From CALLPQ01 sp038531745 (GTDB lineage: Bacteria > Pseudomonadota > Alphaproteobacteria > Caulobacterales > Parvularculaceae), in the NCBI GenBank assembly GCA_038531745.1, contig JBCBBJ010000006.1, positions 124,001-188,000 of the forward strand: a stretch of DNA of 64,000 bases, given 5' to 3'. Positions 43,086 to 51,842 of the stretch are shown piece after piece. The first letter of the stretch is position 1; each line of letters begins with the position of its first letter. A program made the position numbers and the translations under genes. The notes beneath the pieces are model-generated. The model had not been told where the DNA came from, did no database searches, and saw only the letters and a program-made list of their open reading frames with translations.

Positions 43086-43577
43086 CTACCGCATCGCGCC
43101 GAAAGCTGACTGCACAATCGCGGCGAGGTTGCGCCCATCACAGTCATCAAACATTGCAGGCTGATCACTATCAACATCGAAAACAGCGATTAGTTTTCCG
43201 CTTGCGTCGTGGACGGGCACCACGATTTCCGACCGGGAGCGAGCGTCACAGGCGATATGACCCGGGAAGGCATGCACGTCATCAATAATCTGGATATTGC
43301 CGCTCGCCGCAGCAGTGCCGCAAACGCCGCGCCCAAAGGGTATTCGTAAACACCCCATTGTGCCTTGATAGGGGCCAACAACCAATTCATCCTCCTTAAG
43401 CGGATCAACTTGGTAAAAGCCAGTCCAAAAGAAATGATCGAAGGTGTAGTGGAGAATATTCGAAACCGTTGCCATGCGGGCAATAGATGAGGTTTCACCC
43501 GCAATGACAGCAGCAATTTCACCCGCCACGCGGTCATAAACTGCCTGCTTTTCTTCGATATTCGGTTCGGTGCCCAT
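43086..43577 (-). CDS. msrC: Free methionine-(R)-sulfoxide reductase (GAF fold)
   Basis: 163 aa with AAGGA eight bases before the ATG. The GAF domain has the fRMsr cysteines in place: GPYQGTMGCLRIPFGRGVCG (two Cys) and FPGHIACDARSRSEIVVPV (third Cys), plus the start of the domain at FFWTGFYQV. It reduces free L-methionine-R-sulfoxide using thioredoxin. It lies 12 bases after the FAH-family gene on the same strand, so the two are probably co-transcribed, with no obvious metabolic link. Confidence 0.92.
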   Translation of the reverse strand: MGTEPNIEEKQAVYDRVAGEIAAVIAGETSSIARMATVSNILHYTFDHFFWTGFYQVDPLKEDELVVGPYQGTMGCLRIPFGRGVCGTAAASGNIQIIDDVHAFPGHIACDARSRSEIVVPVHDASGKLIAVFDVDSDQPAMFDDCDGRNLAAIVQSAFGAMR

Positions 43578-43589
43578 GGCGGTAATCCT

Positions 43590-44303
43590 TCAGCGCCTTA
43601 TTGCCGGGGTGTTGGCCATCGTAAAGTCAAGCGCCGGAACGCCGGTGATTGCCACCGTCACCTGGTCACCCACTGACAGGGGCCCGACGCCCGCCGGTGT
43701 GCCCGTAAAGATCAAATCGCCAGGATGCAACGCAAAAAACGTGGAAAGTTCGGCAATGATATCGCGAATGGGCGTGATCATTGTGGATAGAGAGGCATGC
43801 TGACGAACCTCGCCATTCACGGTGGTGGTGAGTGTTCCACCATCAAGGGTGCAATGATCAGTACGCACTACCGGCCCAATCGGCGCGGACGCGTCAAAGG
43901 CTTTAGCGCAATCCCAAGGGTTTCCGTCCGCCTTGGCGGCCACTTGTAAATCCCGGCGGGTAAGGTCACACCCGGCCGCAAATCCAAAAATCATCCGCGC
44001 CGCATCAACCTGCGACAGGGGCCCGGTTGAGGGCGTCACTGCGCCGATGGCAATAACCAATTCACCCTCAAAATGAAGACTGTCGGTGGCGCTCGGAAAC
44101 GGAACAGGCGCGCCATCCGTCACCACCGCGTCGCCTGGTTTTGTAAAAAACACCGGCGGATCCTGATCTGCGGTGCCGCCCATCTCCGCCACATGGTCAG
44201 CGTAATTTTTGCCCACGCAAAAGATCCGCCGCACGGGGAAGCGGCCGCCGTCGGCTACGGCAACGGTTGGAATGGGGTGGGGATCAACGATAAAATCAGT
44301 CAT
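43590..44303 (-). CDS. Fumarylacetoacetate hydrolase family protein
   Basis: 237 aa from the ATG at 44303 (MTDFIVDPHPIPTVAV); 59 in-frame codons upstream are left out because they lack family similarity. Core motifs: RIFCVGKNYADHVAEMG, PPVFFTKPGDAVV, LHFEGELVIAIG (metal-binding Glu pair), GCDLTRRDLQ and IFTGTPAGVGPL. Small FAH proteins of ~230 aa include acylpyruvases and oxaloacetate decarboxylases (FAHD1-like); which one this is cannot be told. Cytoplasmic. It precedes msrC. Confidence 0.85.
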   Translation of the reverse strand: MTDFIVDPHPIPTVAVADGGRFPVRRIFCVGKNYADHVAEMGGTADQDPPVFFTKPGDAVVTDGAPVPFPSATDSLHFEGELVIAIGAVTPSTGPLSQVDAARMIFGFAAGCDLTRRDLQVAAKADGNPWDCAKAFDASAPIGPVVRTDHCTLDGGTLTTTVNGEVRQHASLSTMITPIRDIIAELSTFFALHPGDLIFTGTPAGVGPLSVGDQVTVAITGVPALDFTMANTPAIRR

Positions 44304-44376
44304 AGGGCTTCGCCACGATGGTTGCGCTGTCCCCGACCTTAAAACGCCACTGGCACCGGGCCTAGGAAAAAAGGAG

Positions 44377-44412
44377 CAAAAAAATACCCGCCCGGCTGGA
44401 TAAGCCAGGCGG
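44377..44412 (-). terminator. Terminator downstream of the transaldolase gene
   Basis: On the minus strand CCGCCTGGCT-TATCC-AGCCGGGCGG forms a near-perfect stem, followed by GTA and a seven-T run. It lies about 190 bases past the transaldolase stop and ahead of the FAH gene. Nothing coding is seen in the remaining 44304-44597 gap. Confidence 0.8.
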
Positions 44413-44597
44413 ATATGCCCTTGTCGCCTCGGCATCAAGCCTTGGCCGACGTTGCCGCCCCCGCGGTTTTCGCTACTCATGCGATAAAACGAAAAGATTT
44501 CACATTTATGACCAAACCGACAGGTTCAAGGGGGAAAAAGCCCTGATTCCTCGCCCGTTTTCCGTGGCCGTTGTTATCCGGTCACAGCCCGCGCCCG

Positions 44598-45251
44598 CTA
44601 GACAATCGTTTGGCCGGTTTTGGCCCAATCATCGAGGAAAGCCTGCAACCCCTTGTCGGTGAGCGGGTGCCCCGCCACACCTTTCAAGACGCCCGGCGGT
44701 ACCGTCGCCACATCAGCGCCAATCAGCGCAGCCTCCTTCACATGGTTTGGAGAGCGGATAGAGGCCGCCAAAATCTCCGTACGGAAATCATAATTATCAT
44801 AGATGATCCGAATATCCCGGATCAGCTCCATGCCGTCGATGGCCATATCATCAAGGCGGCCAATAAACGGCGAAATAAAGCTGGCGCCCGCTTTCGCCGC
44901 CAATAGTGCCTGGTTTGCCGAAAAACATAAGGTGACATTCGTTTTGATGCCTTCGGCCCGAAACTGGGCACAAGCCTGCAACCCATCCAGTGTCAGGGGC
45001 AGTTTGATGGTCACATTATCGGCAATTTTGGCGAGCGCCTTCCCCTCGGTCACCATCGTTTCAGCATCGAGGGCCGTCACCTCGGCACTGACCGGGCCAT
45101 CGGTCAGGGTACAGATTTCTGCTATCACTTCGCGAAAATCGCGGCCCGATTTTAGGATGAGGCTGGGGTTTGTGGTCACGCCATCCATCAGCCCGCTGGG
45201 GGCCAACGCTTTGATTTCGTCCACATCGGCGGTGTCCACAAAAAATTTCAT
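44598..45251 (-). CDS. tal: Transaldolase (short, fructose-6-phosphate-aldolase-like subgroup)
   Basis: 217 aa from the ATG at 45251 (MKFFVDTADVDEI); 21 upstream codons are excluded. The short (beta/alpha)8 form: GVTTNPSLILKSG, PVSAEVTALDAETM, NVTIKLPLTLDGL (Schiff-base Lys in KLP), TNVTLCFSANQALLAAKAGASFISPFIGRLDD and ATVPPGVLKG. This subgroup (about 215-220 aa) includes bacterial transaldolase of the pentose phosphate pathway and fructose-6-phosphate aldolase. The plain transaldolase assignment is by usual alphaproteobacterial content. Cytoplasmic; its terminator follows. Confidence 0.92.
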   Translation of the reverse strand: MKFFVDTADVDEIKALAPSGLMDGVTTNPSLILKSGRDFREVIAEICTLTDGPVSAEVTALDAETMVTEGKALAKIADNVTIKLPLTLDGLQACAQFRAEGIKTNVTLCFSANQALLAAKAGASFISPFIGRLDDMAIDGMELIRDIRIIYDNYDFRTEILAASIRSPNHVKEAALIGADVATVPPGVLKGVAGHPLTDKGLQAFLDDWAKTGQTIV

Positions 45252-45439
45252 ATGCTGGTGTCCTAATCCGGTTTCTCTTTGGTTCGTTGTGGCCTGATCA
45301 CCTCTTGGGATCAAGCGCTCACGCCAATGTCACCGCTTAACGCACTTGCGTGAGTAAGGGTGTTGCGCCCTTGGCTTATGGCCAATTGTCTGCATAGAGT
45401 GACGGTCATACCTGTCAAAGAAACTGGACGGAGAGAAAT

Positions 45440-45901
45440 ATGGCAATCTTGAAATGGGCTTTTGCACTGGCGGTTGGTGGCTTTCTGGTGTTTTTTGGCT
45501 ATCTGAAATTCTCGGGCGCCGCCTTTATCTTTCCGTATATTGAATACAAGGCCGGCACGGGCGGATTGCCCTTCGCTGATTTGGCCTATCCGGCGGGGAA
45601 CTGGCTGGTGGGCGCAACGGAAATTATTGCCGGGATCCTGGTCTTGCTGCCCTTCACCCGGCGCTGGGGTTCTATTGTTGGGGTACTGCCGTTTCTGGGC
45701 GCCGCGGTCATTCATTTGAGCCCCTATCTGGGCACGGTAACGCCGTTGGACTTTGCCGCCGAAAAACCAGCCGCCGCCCTTGCCGCGGGAAGTGGTTTTG
45801 TGCGGGAGCATTTTACAAGCGAGACGGGCAACACCTTGTTTTTGATTGCTGTTACCATGCTGGTCGTGTCTATCGTGAATGTGATCATCCAACGCCGATA
45901 G
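45440..45901 (+). CDS. Four-helix membrane protein, DoxX/DUF417-like, unknown function
   Basis: 153 aa with GAGAGAAAT just before the ATG. Four membrane helices are suggested: residues 4-22, 50-70, 76-92 and 130-148. LAYPAGNWLVGATEIIAGILVLLPFTRRWG resembles the second-helix motif of DoxX-like or YkgB (DUF417) proteins. Between helices 3 and 4 lies a soluble loop of ~35 residues. There is no signal for a specific role. It is monocistronic, convergent with purB (33 bases between the ends). Confidence 0.65.
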   Translation: MAILKWAFALAVGGFLVFFGYLKFSGAAFIFPYIEYKAGTGGLPFADLAYPAGNWLVGATEIIAGILVLLPFTRRWGSIVGVLPFLGAAVIHLSPYLGTVTPLDFAAEKPAAALAAGSGFVREHFTSETGNTLFLIAVTMLVVSIVNVIIQRR

Positions 45902-45934
45902 CGTCACACCGGGCACCGATTAGACCGTAAGGGT

Positions 45935-47236
45935 TTAACCAAACACACGCTCAAAAATCACATCAACATTTTTGGTGTGATAACCAAGATCGAACAGGGC
46001 CTCTAACGCACTCGTGTCCAGATACCCTGTCACATCTTCATCCGCCTTTAGATTATCGAGAAACAATCCCTCCCCGCGCCAGGCGGGCATGGCGTTGCGT
46101 TGAACGAGGCGATAGGCGTCCTCCCGCGAGGCACCGGCTTGCGTAAGCGCAAGGAGCACACGTTGCGAGTGGATTAACCCGCCGAGAGAATCCATATTGG
46201 CGCGCATGCGATCGGGATAAATAACCAGTTTCTCCACAACCCCGGCTAGGCGATGGAGCGCGAAATCCAGATGAATGGTTGTATCTGGCCCGATGCCGCG
46301 TTCAACGGAGGAATGAGAGATATCGCGCTCATGCCACAAGGCAACATTCTCCATGGCTGGCAAAACGGCCATGCGCACGAGACGCGCCAGACCCGTCAAA
46401 TTTTCTGTCAGGATGGGATTGCGTTTATGGGGCATGGCCGAAGAGCCTTTTTGGCCCTTGGAGAAATATTCCTCTGCCTCAAGAACTTCCGAACGCTGTA
46501 AGTGCCTAATCTCTGTGGCGAGACGCTCCACCGATGACGCGATAACACCCAATGCGGCAAAATAGGCCGCATGGCGGTCGCGGGGGATAATCTGTGTGGA
46601 GATTGGCTCCACGGCAAGGCCAAGTTTTTCGGCTACATAGGCCTCAACCGCGGGATCAATATTCGCAAATGTACCCACCGCGCCGGAAAGCGCACATACG
46701 GCAATTTCTTCGCGTGCCGCCATCAGGCGGGTGCGCGCGCGGGAAAACTCCGCATAAAAACTGGCCAGCTTTAATCCGAATGTCACGGGCTCGGCATGAA
46801 TCCCGTGGGACCGCCCCACACAAACACTATCCTTGTGCTCAAAAGCGCGAGTCTTCAACGCCGCCAGAACCCGGTCCATCCCCACCAATAATAGGTCCGT
46901 GGCCCGGGCCAGCTGTACCGAAAATGTTGTGTCGAGCACATCCGATGACGTCATCCCCTGGTGCACAAACCGCGCCTCGGGGCCCACGATTTCAGCCAGA
47001 TGGGTCAAAAACGCAATCACATCATGTTTGACCTCAGCCTCAATCGCGTCGATGCGCGCCACATCGAAGTGCGCGTCGCCAGCCTTCGCCCAAATGGTTG
47101 CCGCCGCGTCCGCGGGGACCACGCCAAGGGCTGCCATTTTGTCGGCAGCATGGGCTTCGATCTCAAACCAGATCCTGAATTTTGTTTCTGGCGACCAAAT
47201 GCCGGTCATTTCAGGGCGCGCATAGCGGGGGATCAT
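45935..47236 (-). CDS. purB: Adenylosuccinate lyase
   Basis: 433 aa with GGAG eight bases before the ATG. MIPRYARPEMTGIWSPETKF is the usual start. HQGMTSSDVLDT and GRSHGIHAEP hold catalytic His residues, and GSSAMPHKRNPILTENL is the fumarase/ASL superfamily signature with the mobile-loop Ser. The enzyme removes fumarate from SAICAR and adenylosuccinate in purine synthesis, as a tetramer in the cytoplasm. It is divergent from the Spondin_N-RTX gene, with 229 bases between starts. Confidence 0.96.
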   Translation of the reverse strand: MIPRYARPEMTGIWSPETKFRIWFEIEAHAADKMAALGVVPADAAATIWAKAGDAHFDVARIDAIEAEVKHDVIAFLTHLAEIVGPEARFVHQGMTSSDVLDTTFSVQLARATDLLLVGMDRVLAALKTRAFEHKDSVCVGRSHGIHAEPVTFGLKLASFYAEFSRARTRLMAAREEIAVCALSGAVGTFANIDPAVEAYVAEKLGLAVEPISTQIIPRDRHAAYFAALGVIASSVERLATEIRHLQRSEVLEAEEYFSKGQKGSSAMPHKRNPILTENLTGLARLVRMAVLPAMENVALWHERDISHSSVERGIGPDTTIHLDFALHRLAGVVEKLVIYPDRMRANMDSLGGLIHSQRVLLALTQAGASREDAYRLVQRNAMPAWRGEGLFLDNLKADEDVTGYLDTSALEALFDLGYHTKNVDVIFERVFG

Positions 47237-47465
47237 TGCGGGGCTCCATGCTGTTGGGTGGATGTGACCAAGTGCGCGCCGTGATGGCCCGCGCCCGCGT
47301 TCCCGTCAACCGCCGAGCCTGCTCTCCGGCAGGTTCACGCAAGCTCCCGGCAAATCACAATGCAGGGAAGGCGTACCACATTTGCGTGAAATTTCGTGAG
47401 AAAGTGTGTGTGGCCGCGTGAGATTTCCCTTTTTAGGCTTACCACATGCAAGAAGGAGAGATGTC

Positions 47466-48866
47466 ATGAGTGAATTGCGTGTTGTTGTCACAAACCTTGC
47501 CCCCACGGGCGGCGTCTTTTTGACCCCATTCTGGTTTGGCTTTCACGGGGATGATTTCAACCTGTTCGATATTGGCGGTACGGCGTCGCGGGGCCTGGAA
47601 GCGATCGCCGAAGACGGTGATTTCATGCCCATCCGTGGGGAGTTTAGCGCAGCCGTTCCCGATGGTGTTGCGGGGATCATTACGGGCTCGGCGACAGGGC
47701 CCATTCCAACCGGCGATAGCAATGGCGTTTTTGTCAATGTCAACGCGTTAAGCAACCGGTTCCTCAGCCTCGCCGCAATGATCTTGCCCTCAAATGACGC
47801 CTTTGTGGGAACAGCCGACGCGGTTGAGTTATTCGATGCAACCGGGCGTTTTCTGGGCGAACAGGAAATCCTTTTCACCGGGGCCGATGTATTGGACGCC
47901 GGTACCGAGGTGAATACTGAAATGGATGCGGCCTTTATCAATCAGGGTGCGAATAATACGGGTATTGATGAAAACGGCGTCATTACCGCTCACCCCGGGT
48001 TCATCGGATCGGCTGGCAACCCCGCCATAGAGGGCGAAGGCACAATCCTTGGCGGGGTCAATATGTTTGGCGAAGAGATTGATCCGGTCACGGCGGACTT
48101 TACGTTGCCCGGCGCTTTGATCGCCTCAATCCATATCAATATCGTTGAACGGACCAACGGCACCGACGGCGCAGACTTCATTCTCGGCAGTGCCGCCGAC
48201 GATATTGTCTTGGCCGGGGCCGGAAATGATAACATTCAGGCCGGGGCAGGTTGGGATCAAATTTTCGCAGGCGATGGCAATGACTTTGTGACAACCGGTG
48301 ACGGCAATGACGAAATCATGGCCGGGAATGGAAATGATTTTGTGGGCGGCGGCGACGGCGTTGACATAATTTTTGGCGATGCCGGGAATGATCGTCTCTT
48401 TGGCGATGGCGGCGATGATCTGATCAGCGGCGGCAGTGGCGCGGACCGGCTTTTCGGCGGGCTCGGTAATGACGCCCTGTTTGGCGATGATGGCAATGAT
48501 CGTCTGACCGGCGGTCTTGGCAGCGATACGCTGTCCGGTGGCAACGGTTTTGACCGGCTTGACGGCGGTAGCGGTGATGACTTTTTCCTTGGCGGCGCCG
48601 GGTTTGACGTGATCACCACGGGTAGCGGCAATGACCTCATCGCCTATGTCAGCGGTGACGGCCGCGATATTGTCCGCGATTTTACAAGCGGCGCTGACCA
48701 GTTCCTATTGGGTATTGAGGGCATCACAAACTTTGAGGACTTGCTGGCCACCGCAACACAAACCCGGTTCGGCGTTTCCTTCGATTTCGGCGATGGGGAC
48801 GCGATCACCCTGTTTGGCACAACGCTTGGCTCTCTATCGGAAAGCGATTTTATATTTGGTCAGTAA
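47466..48866 (+). CDS. Spondin_N-like domain fused to RTX calcium-binding repeats
   Basis: 466 aa from the ATG at 47466, with GGAGAG five bases upstream. The N-terminal ~220 residues resemble a Spondin_N domain: VVVTNLAPTGGVFLTPFW, GTASRGLEAIAEDGD and LSLAAMILPSNDAFVGTADA (the SNDAFV segment is characteristic). From about residue 235 there are some 15 RTX nonapeptides (AGAGNDNIQAGAGWDQI; FGDGGDDLISGGSGADRL). The C-terminus DIVRDFTSGADQFLLGIEGI to ESDFIFGQ resembles the tail of the esterase-RTX protein at 36516-38336. No Sec signal; type I secretion is inferred. The role may be surface adhesion or matrix. A palindromic repeat follows. Confidence 0.8.
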   Translation: MSELRVVVTNLAPTGGVFLTPFWFGFHGDDFNLFDIGGTASRGLEAIAEDGDFMPIRGEFSAAVPDGVAGIITGSATGPIPTGDSNGVFVNVNALSNRFLSLAAMILPSNDAFVGTADAVELFDATGRFLGEQEILFTGADVLDAGTEVNTEMDAAFINQGANNTGIDENGVITAHPGFIGSAGNPAIEGEGTILGGVNMFGEEIDPVTADFTLPGALIASIHINIVERTNGTDGADFILGSAADDIVLAGAGNDNIQAGAGWDQIFAGDGNDFVTTGDGNDEIMAGNGNDFVGGGDGVDIIFGDAGNDRLFGDGGDDLISGGSGADRLFGGLGNDALFGDDGNDRLTGGLGSDTLSGGNGFDRLDGGSGDDFFLGGAGFDVITTGSGNDLIAYVSGDGRDIVRDFTSGADQFLLGIEGITNFEDLLATATQTRFGVSFDFGDGDAITLFGTTLGSLSESDFIFGQ

Positions 48867-48883
48867 GCGCCGTATAAAGACAA

Positions 48884-49028
48884 CTAAGAGTCTAACCGAA
48901 AAATCGGTTTCGTCTGTCGAAAACGTGTTTTTTAAGAACCGGAGCGCAGCGTACACTGGTAGGTGAGCACCGGAAGCGCAGAAGAACGCGTTTGCAGACG
49001 ACGAAATTAGATTTTTCGGTGGGCTCTA
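48884..49028. repeat. Palindromic dispersed element, copy B (~145 bp)
   Basis: This matches copy A (3368-3511) almost throughout: CCGAAAAATCGGTTTCGTC, GAAAACGTGTTTTTT, GAGCACCGGAAGCGCAGAA, ACGCGTTTGCAGACGACGA and TTTTTCGGTGGGCTCTAAA are shared. The ends are again inverted repeats and the interior can form a long hairpin. Copy B likewise sits between convergent genes: 17 bases after the RTX gene and 14 before the gmk stop. The flanking genes are unrelated to those at copy A, so this is a mobile or dispersed sequence. Confidence 0.85.
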
Positions 49029-49042
49029 AAGGTCGGGGGCGT

Positions 49043-49684
49043 TTAGTCCCCGATCATATCCATGACAATCTTTGCCAGACCCACCTGACGACGGCGTTTC
49101 AGTCGCTCACCGAACAGGATCGACCGGAGGAGCGCTTCAGACTCGTCCAATTCATAATTGACGATCACATAATCATATTCGGCCCAATGAGACATTTCCG
49201 CGTCGGCCTTCATCATTCGTGATTGTACAACGTCCTCAGGGTCGGAATTGCGGGCGCGAAGGCGGCGCTCCAACTCCGCGCGCGAGGGGGGCAGGATAAA
49301 CACCTTGACCACATCCTCGCCCGCCACCTCATCAAGCTGTTGTGCCCCCTGCCAATCGATATCGAACAAGACGTCTTTGCCCGCGCCAAGCGTATCCTCG
49401 ACCATGGCACGCGGTGTGCCATAGAGATTACCAAACACGTTGGCCCATTCCATAAACTCGCGATTTTCCCGCATACGGATAAACTCTTCCTCCGATACGA
49501 AAAAATAATCCTGGCCGTGGACTTCACCGGGACGGCGCGCGCGGGTCGTTGCAGAAATGGACAGAACCATCTCCCCGTCTTTGCGCAATAAACGATCCGC
49601 AAGCGTTGTTTTGCCTGCTCCTGAGGGGCTCGACAAGATAAACATCAGACCCCGGCGGGCCACTTTCAAATCGCCGCCTAACAT
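49043..49684 (-). CDS. gmk: Guanylate kinase
   Basis: 213 aa from the ATG at 49684 (MLGGDLKVARRGLMF); a start ten codons earlier is possible. FILSSPSGAGKTTLADRLL is the P-loop, and SISATTRARRPGEVHGQDYFFVSEEEF is the GMP-binding segment. GTPRAMVEDTLGAGKDVLFDIDWQGAQQL follows. It phosphorylates GMP to GDP. It is the last gene of the minus-strand mltG-yicC-gmk run, starting 33 bases past the yicC stop. Confidence 0.95.
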   Translation of the reverse strand: MLGGDLKVARRGLMFILSSPSGAGKTTLADRLLRKDGEMVLSISATTRARRPGEVHGQDYFFVSEEEFIRMRENREFMEWANVFGNLYGTPRAMVEDTLGAGKDVLFDIDWQGAQQLDEVAGEDVVKVFILPPSRAELERRLRARNSDPEDVVQSRMMKADAEMSHWAEYDYVIVNYELDESEALLRSILFGERLKRRRQVGLAKIVMDMIGD

Positions 49685-49717
49685 GGTGGGCATTCTCCAT
49701 GGGCCGGGGCCCATTGC

Positions 49718-50650
49718 CTATTCAACATTTTGAACCTGCTCGCGTAGCTGGTCGATCACCGCTTTCAGGGCGAGGCCGGTGCGTTTGAGGTCCATGTCAC
49801 CGGCCTTTGCGCATAATGTGTTGGCTTCGCGGTTAAATTCCTGCACCAGAAAATCAAACTTCCGCCCCACCGGGGCGTCGGCGGATAACAAGGCGCTTGC
49901 GGCGGCCAAATGGGCGGTCAACCGATCCAATTCCTCGCGGATATCGGCTTTGACCGCAAGCAGCGCCACTTCTTGGGCCAATCGATCCGGGTCAAGCGTG
50001 CCATCGCCCATCAGATCGGCAACCTGACTGCGTAGTTTTTCGTGTAGGTTCGCAACCGCTTTTTCTGCCTGTGCCCCGGCTTGTGTCACCAGCAAAGCAA
50101 TTTCATCTAGCTGTGCACGGAGAATATTGGTCAGAGCAATACCCTCGCGGCGGCGCGCATCGTGAAGGCTTGCAATGGCGGCCTCAAAACTTGACGACAG
50201 CGCCGCGATCAATTTCTGCCGGTCACCCCCCTCAAGAATTGCCTCTTCGGCCTCCAGAACACCGCGCAAGGCGAGAATGCCTTCCGGTGATGATGGTGCG
50301 GCTTGGGGCAGGCGCGATCTGATATCGGCAAGCACCGGCAGGAGCTGGTCAAGCACGCCGGTGTTAACGCGCACGCCGGTCGCCGGTTGATCTTCTGTTA
50401 GTTTGAGCGTCGCGTTCAGCGAGCCCCGGGCAAGATGTTGTGCGGCAAGCGGTTTCAACGCCATCTCAAGATCATCAAACCCATGGGGCAGGCGGCAGCG
50501 CAATTCCAAACCGCGCCCATTGACACTGCGCATTTCCCAAACCCAACTAAAGCCGTCAATCTGGCCCGACTGGCGGGCGAACCCGGTCATGGAGGATGGC
50601 CCGGCGGCGGGTGTTGGCGTGCCCTTGGCTGTGTCTACTGGCGCGCCCAT
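49718..50650 (-). CDS. YicC family protein (putative endoribonuclease)
   Basis: 310 aa; the ATG at 50650 overlaps the mltG TAA (TAATG). An ATG at 50590 (MTGFARQSG) aligns better with the family start but has no ribosome site. SMTGFARQ, WEMRSVNGRGLELRCRLP and the C-terminal GRKFDFLVQEFNREANTLCAKAGD are the two conserved YicC ends, with a long coiled middle. E. coli YicC is reported to affect RNA turnover. Position between mltG and gmk is conserved in Alphaproteobacteria. Confidence 0.9.
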   Translation of the reverse strand: MGAPVDTAKGTPTPAAGPSSMTGFARQSGQIDGFSWVWEMRSVNGRGLELRCRLPHGFDDLEMALKPLAAQHLARGSLNATLKLTEDQPATGVRVNTGVLDQLLPVLADIRSRLPQAAPSSPEGILALRGVLEAEEAILEGGDRQKLIAALSSSFEAAIASLHDARRREGIALTNILRAQLDEIALLVTQAGAQAEKAVANLHEKLRSQVADLMGDGTLDPDRLAQEVALLAVKADIREELDRLTAHLAAASALLSADAPVGRKFDFLVQEFNREANTLCAKAGDMDLKRTGLALKAVIDQLREQVQNVE

Positions 50651-51723
50651 TAGCGTCTGTTCTGCCGTTCGATCTGACGCCAGCGGCGCACATTGGCGTT
50701 GTGCTCACGCAAGGTTCGGGCAAAGGCATGTCCGCCGGTGCCATCTGCCACAAAAAACAGATCATCTGTCTGCGCCGGATTCAACACAGCCTCAATGGAG
50801 GCACGGCCCGGATTGCAAATTGGCGTCGGCGGCAGGCCGCGAATGACATAGGTGTTATAGGGCGTCTCCCCGCGCAATTCGCTTTGCCGCAAGCCACGCC
50901 CTAAAGGCTCACCGCCGGTCAGCCCGTAAATAATCGTGGGGTCCGATTCAAGACGCATGCGTTTGCGTAACCGATTAATAAAAACAGCCGCGACCCGGTC
51001 CCGCTCACTGGCAACCCCGGTTTCTTTTTCAACAATGGAGGCAAGAATAATTGCCTCGCGCCGGTTCGCCAGAGGCAAGTCAGCTGCCCGGCCCTCCCAC
51101 AAACTGTCCAAGGCCTCTTTCTGCGCCGTGGCCATACGTTTGATCAGGGCATCACGCGTTTCCCCGCGCGTAAAGCCATAGGTTTCCGGCAACAGCGCGC
51201 CCTCTCGCGGCTCCATGGTGATATCGCCGGTCAGCGTCGCGTCGGCATCAATGGCGGCAACGATTTGTTTGGTCGTGCGCCCCTCGGCTATGGTCAGAAA
51301 GTGCAGGATTGAACTGCCATCAACCAATATGTCGATCACTTCCAACACAGTGACACCGGGCGCAAACCGATATTCCCCCGCCTTGAGCGTTGCGCCGGCC
51401 TGATGCCATCGGACCGCCGCGTTAAAAAGCTCCGCATGGCGAATAACTTTGTCTTGCGCCAAACGATCAGCAATCTGATTGACGCCAAGGCCCGGTTCCA
51501 ACAGGACAATGGTTTCGCGCTCAAGCGGGCCCGGCCGCTGCACTTCCTTATAGGCAAGATAGCCCCCCGCCCCCACGGCCAGCGCCGACAGAAAAAAGAG
51601 GGTAAGGAAAAACAGGATCAGCCCTTTGACAACACCCCCGCGCTGGGCAGCCAGGCGCATAGTTTCCGTTATGACGGTGGGCCCCCTGCCCTGTGCCGCG
51701 CGTGTTCTTTCCTGTGCACCCAT
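50650..51723 (-). CDS. mltG: Endolytic murein transglycosylase MltG
   Basis: 357 aa from the ATG at 51723, with AGGG eight bases upstream. One membrane helix (GLILFFLTLFFLSALAVGAGGYLAY) follows a basic N-terminus. The periplasmic part has a LysM-like region (GLGVNQIADRLAQDKVI), then the YceG catalytic domain with IILASIVEKETGVASERDRVAAVFINRL, where the Glu of VEKET is catalytic, and LESDPTIIYGL. It cuts nascent glycan strands and sets chain length. Normally it follows fabF directly; here a receptor and an acetyltransferase gene separate them. Confidence 0.94.
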   Translation of the reverse strand: MGAQERTRAAQGRGPTVITETMRLAAQRGGVVKGLILFFLTLFFLSALAVGAGGYLAYKEVQRPGPLERETIVLLEPGLGVNQIADRLAQDKVIRHAELFNAAVRWHQAGATLKAGEYRFAPGVTVLEVIDILVDGSSILHFLTIAEGRTTKQIVAAIDADATLTGDITMEPREGALLPETYGFTRGETRDALIKRMATAQKEALDSLWEGRAADLPLANRREAIILASIVEKETGVASERDRVAAVFINRLRKRMRLESDPTIIYGLTGGEPLGRGLRQSELRGETPYNTYVIRGLPPTPICNPGRASIEAVLNPAQTDDLFFVADGTGGHAFARTLREHNANVRRWRQIERQNRR

Positions 51724-51842
51724 CAAGCAACCCTAACGCTACGGCATCGCGTAATGCCGATATTCCCTCAAGGCGTAACGGTAACGCTATTTTTTGCCCT
51801 TGTCTTTGATAAAAATGCGCCAGTGAGGAGGGTCTGTGGCCG

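Noticed and set aside
45311..45916. 201-codon minus-strand open frame opposite the DoxX-like gene
   Set aside because: The plus-strand gene has a ribosome site and clear membrane helices; the antisense frame has neither.
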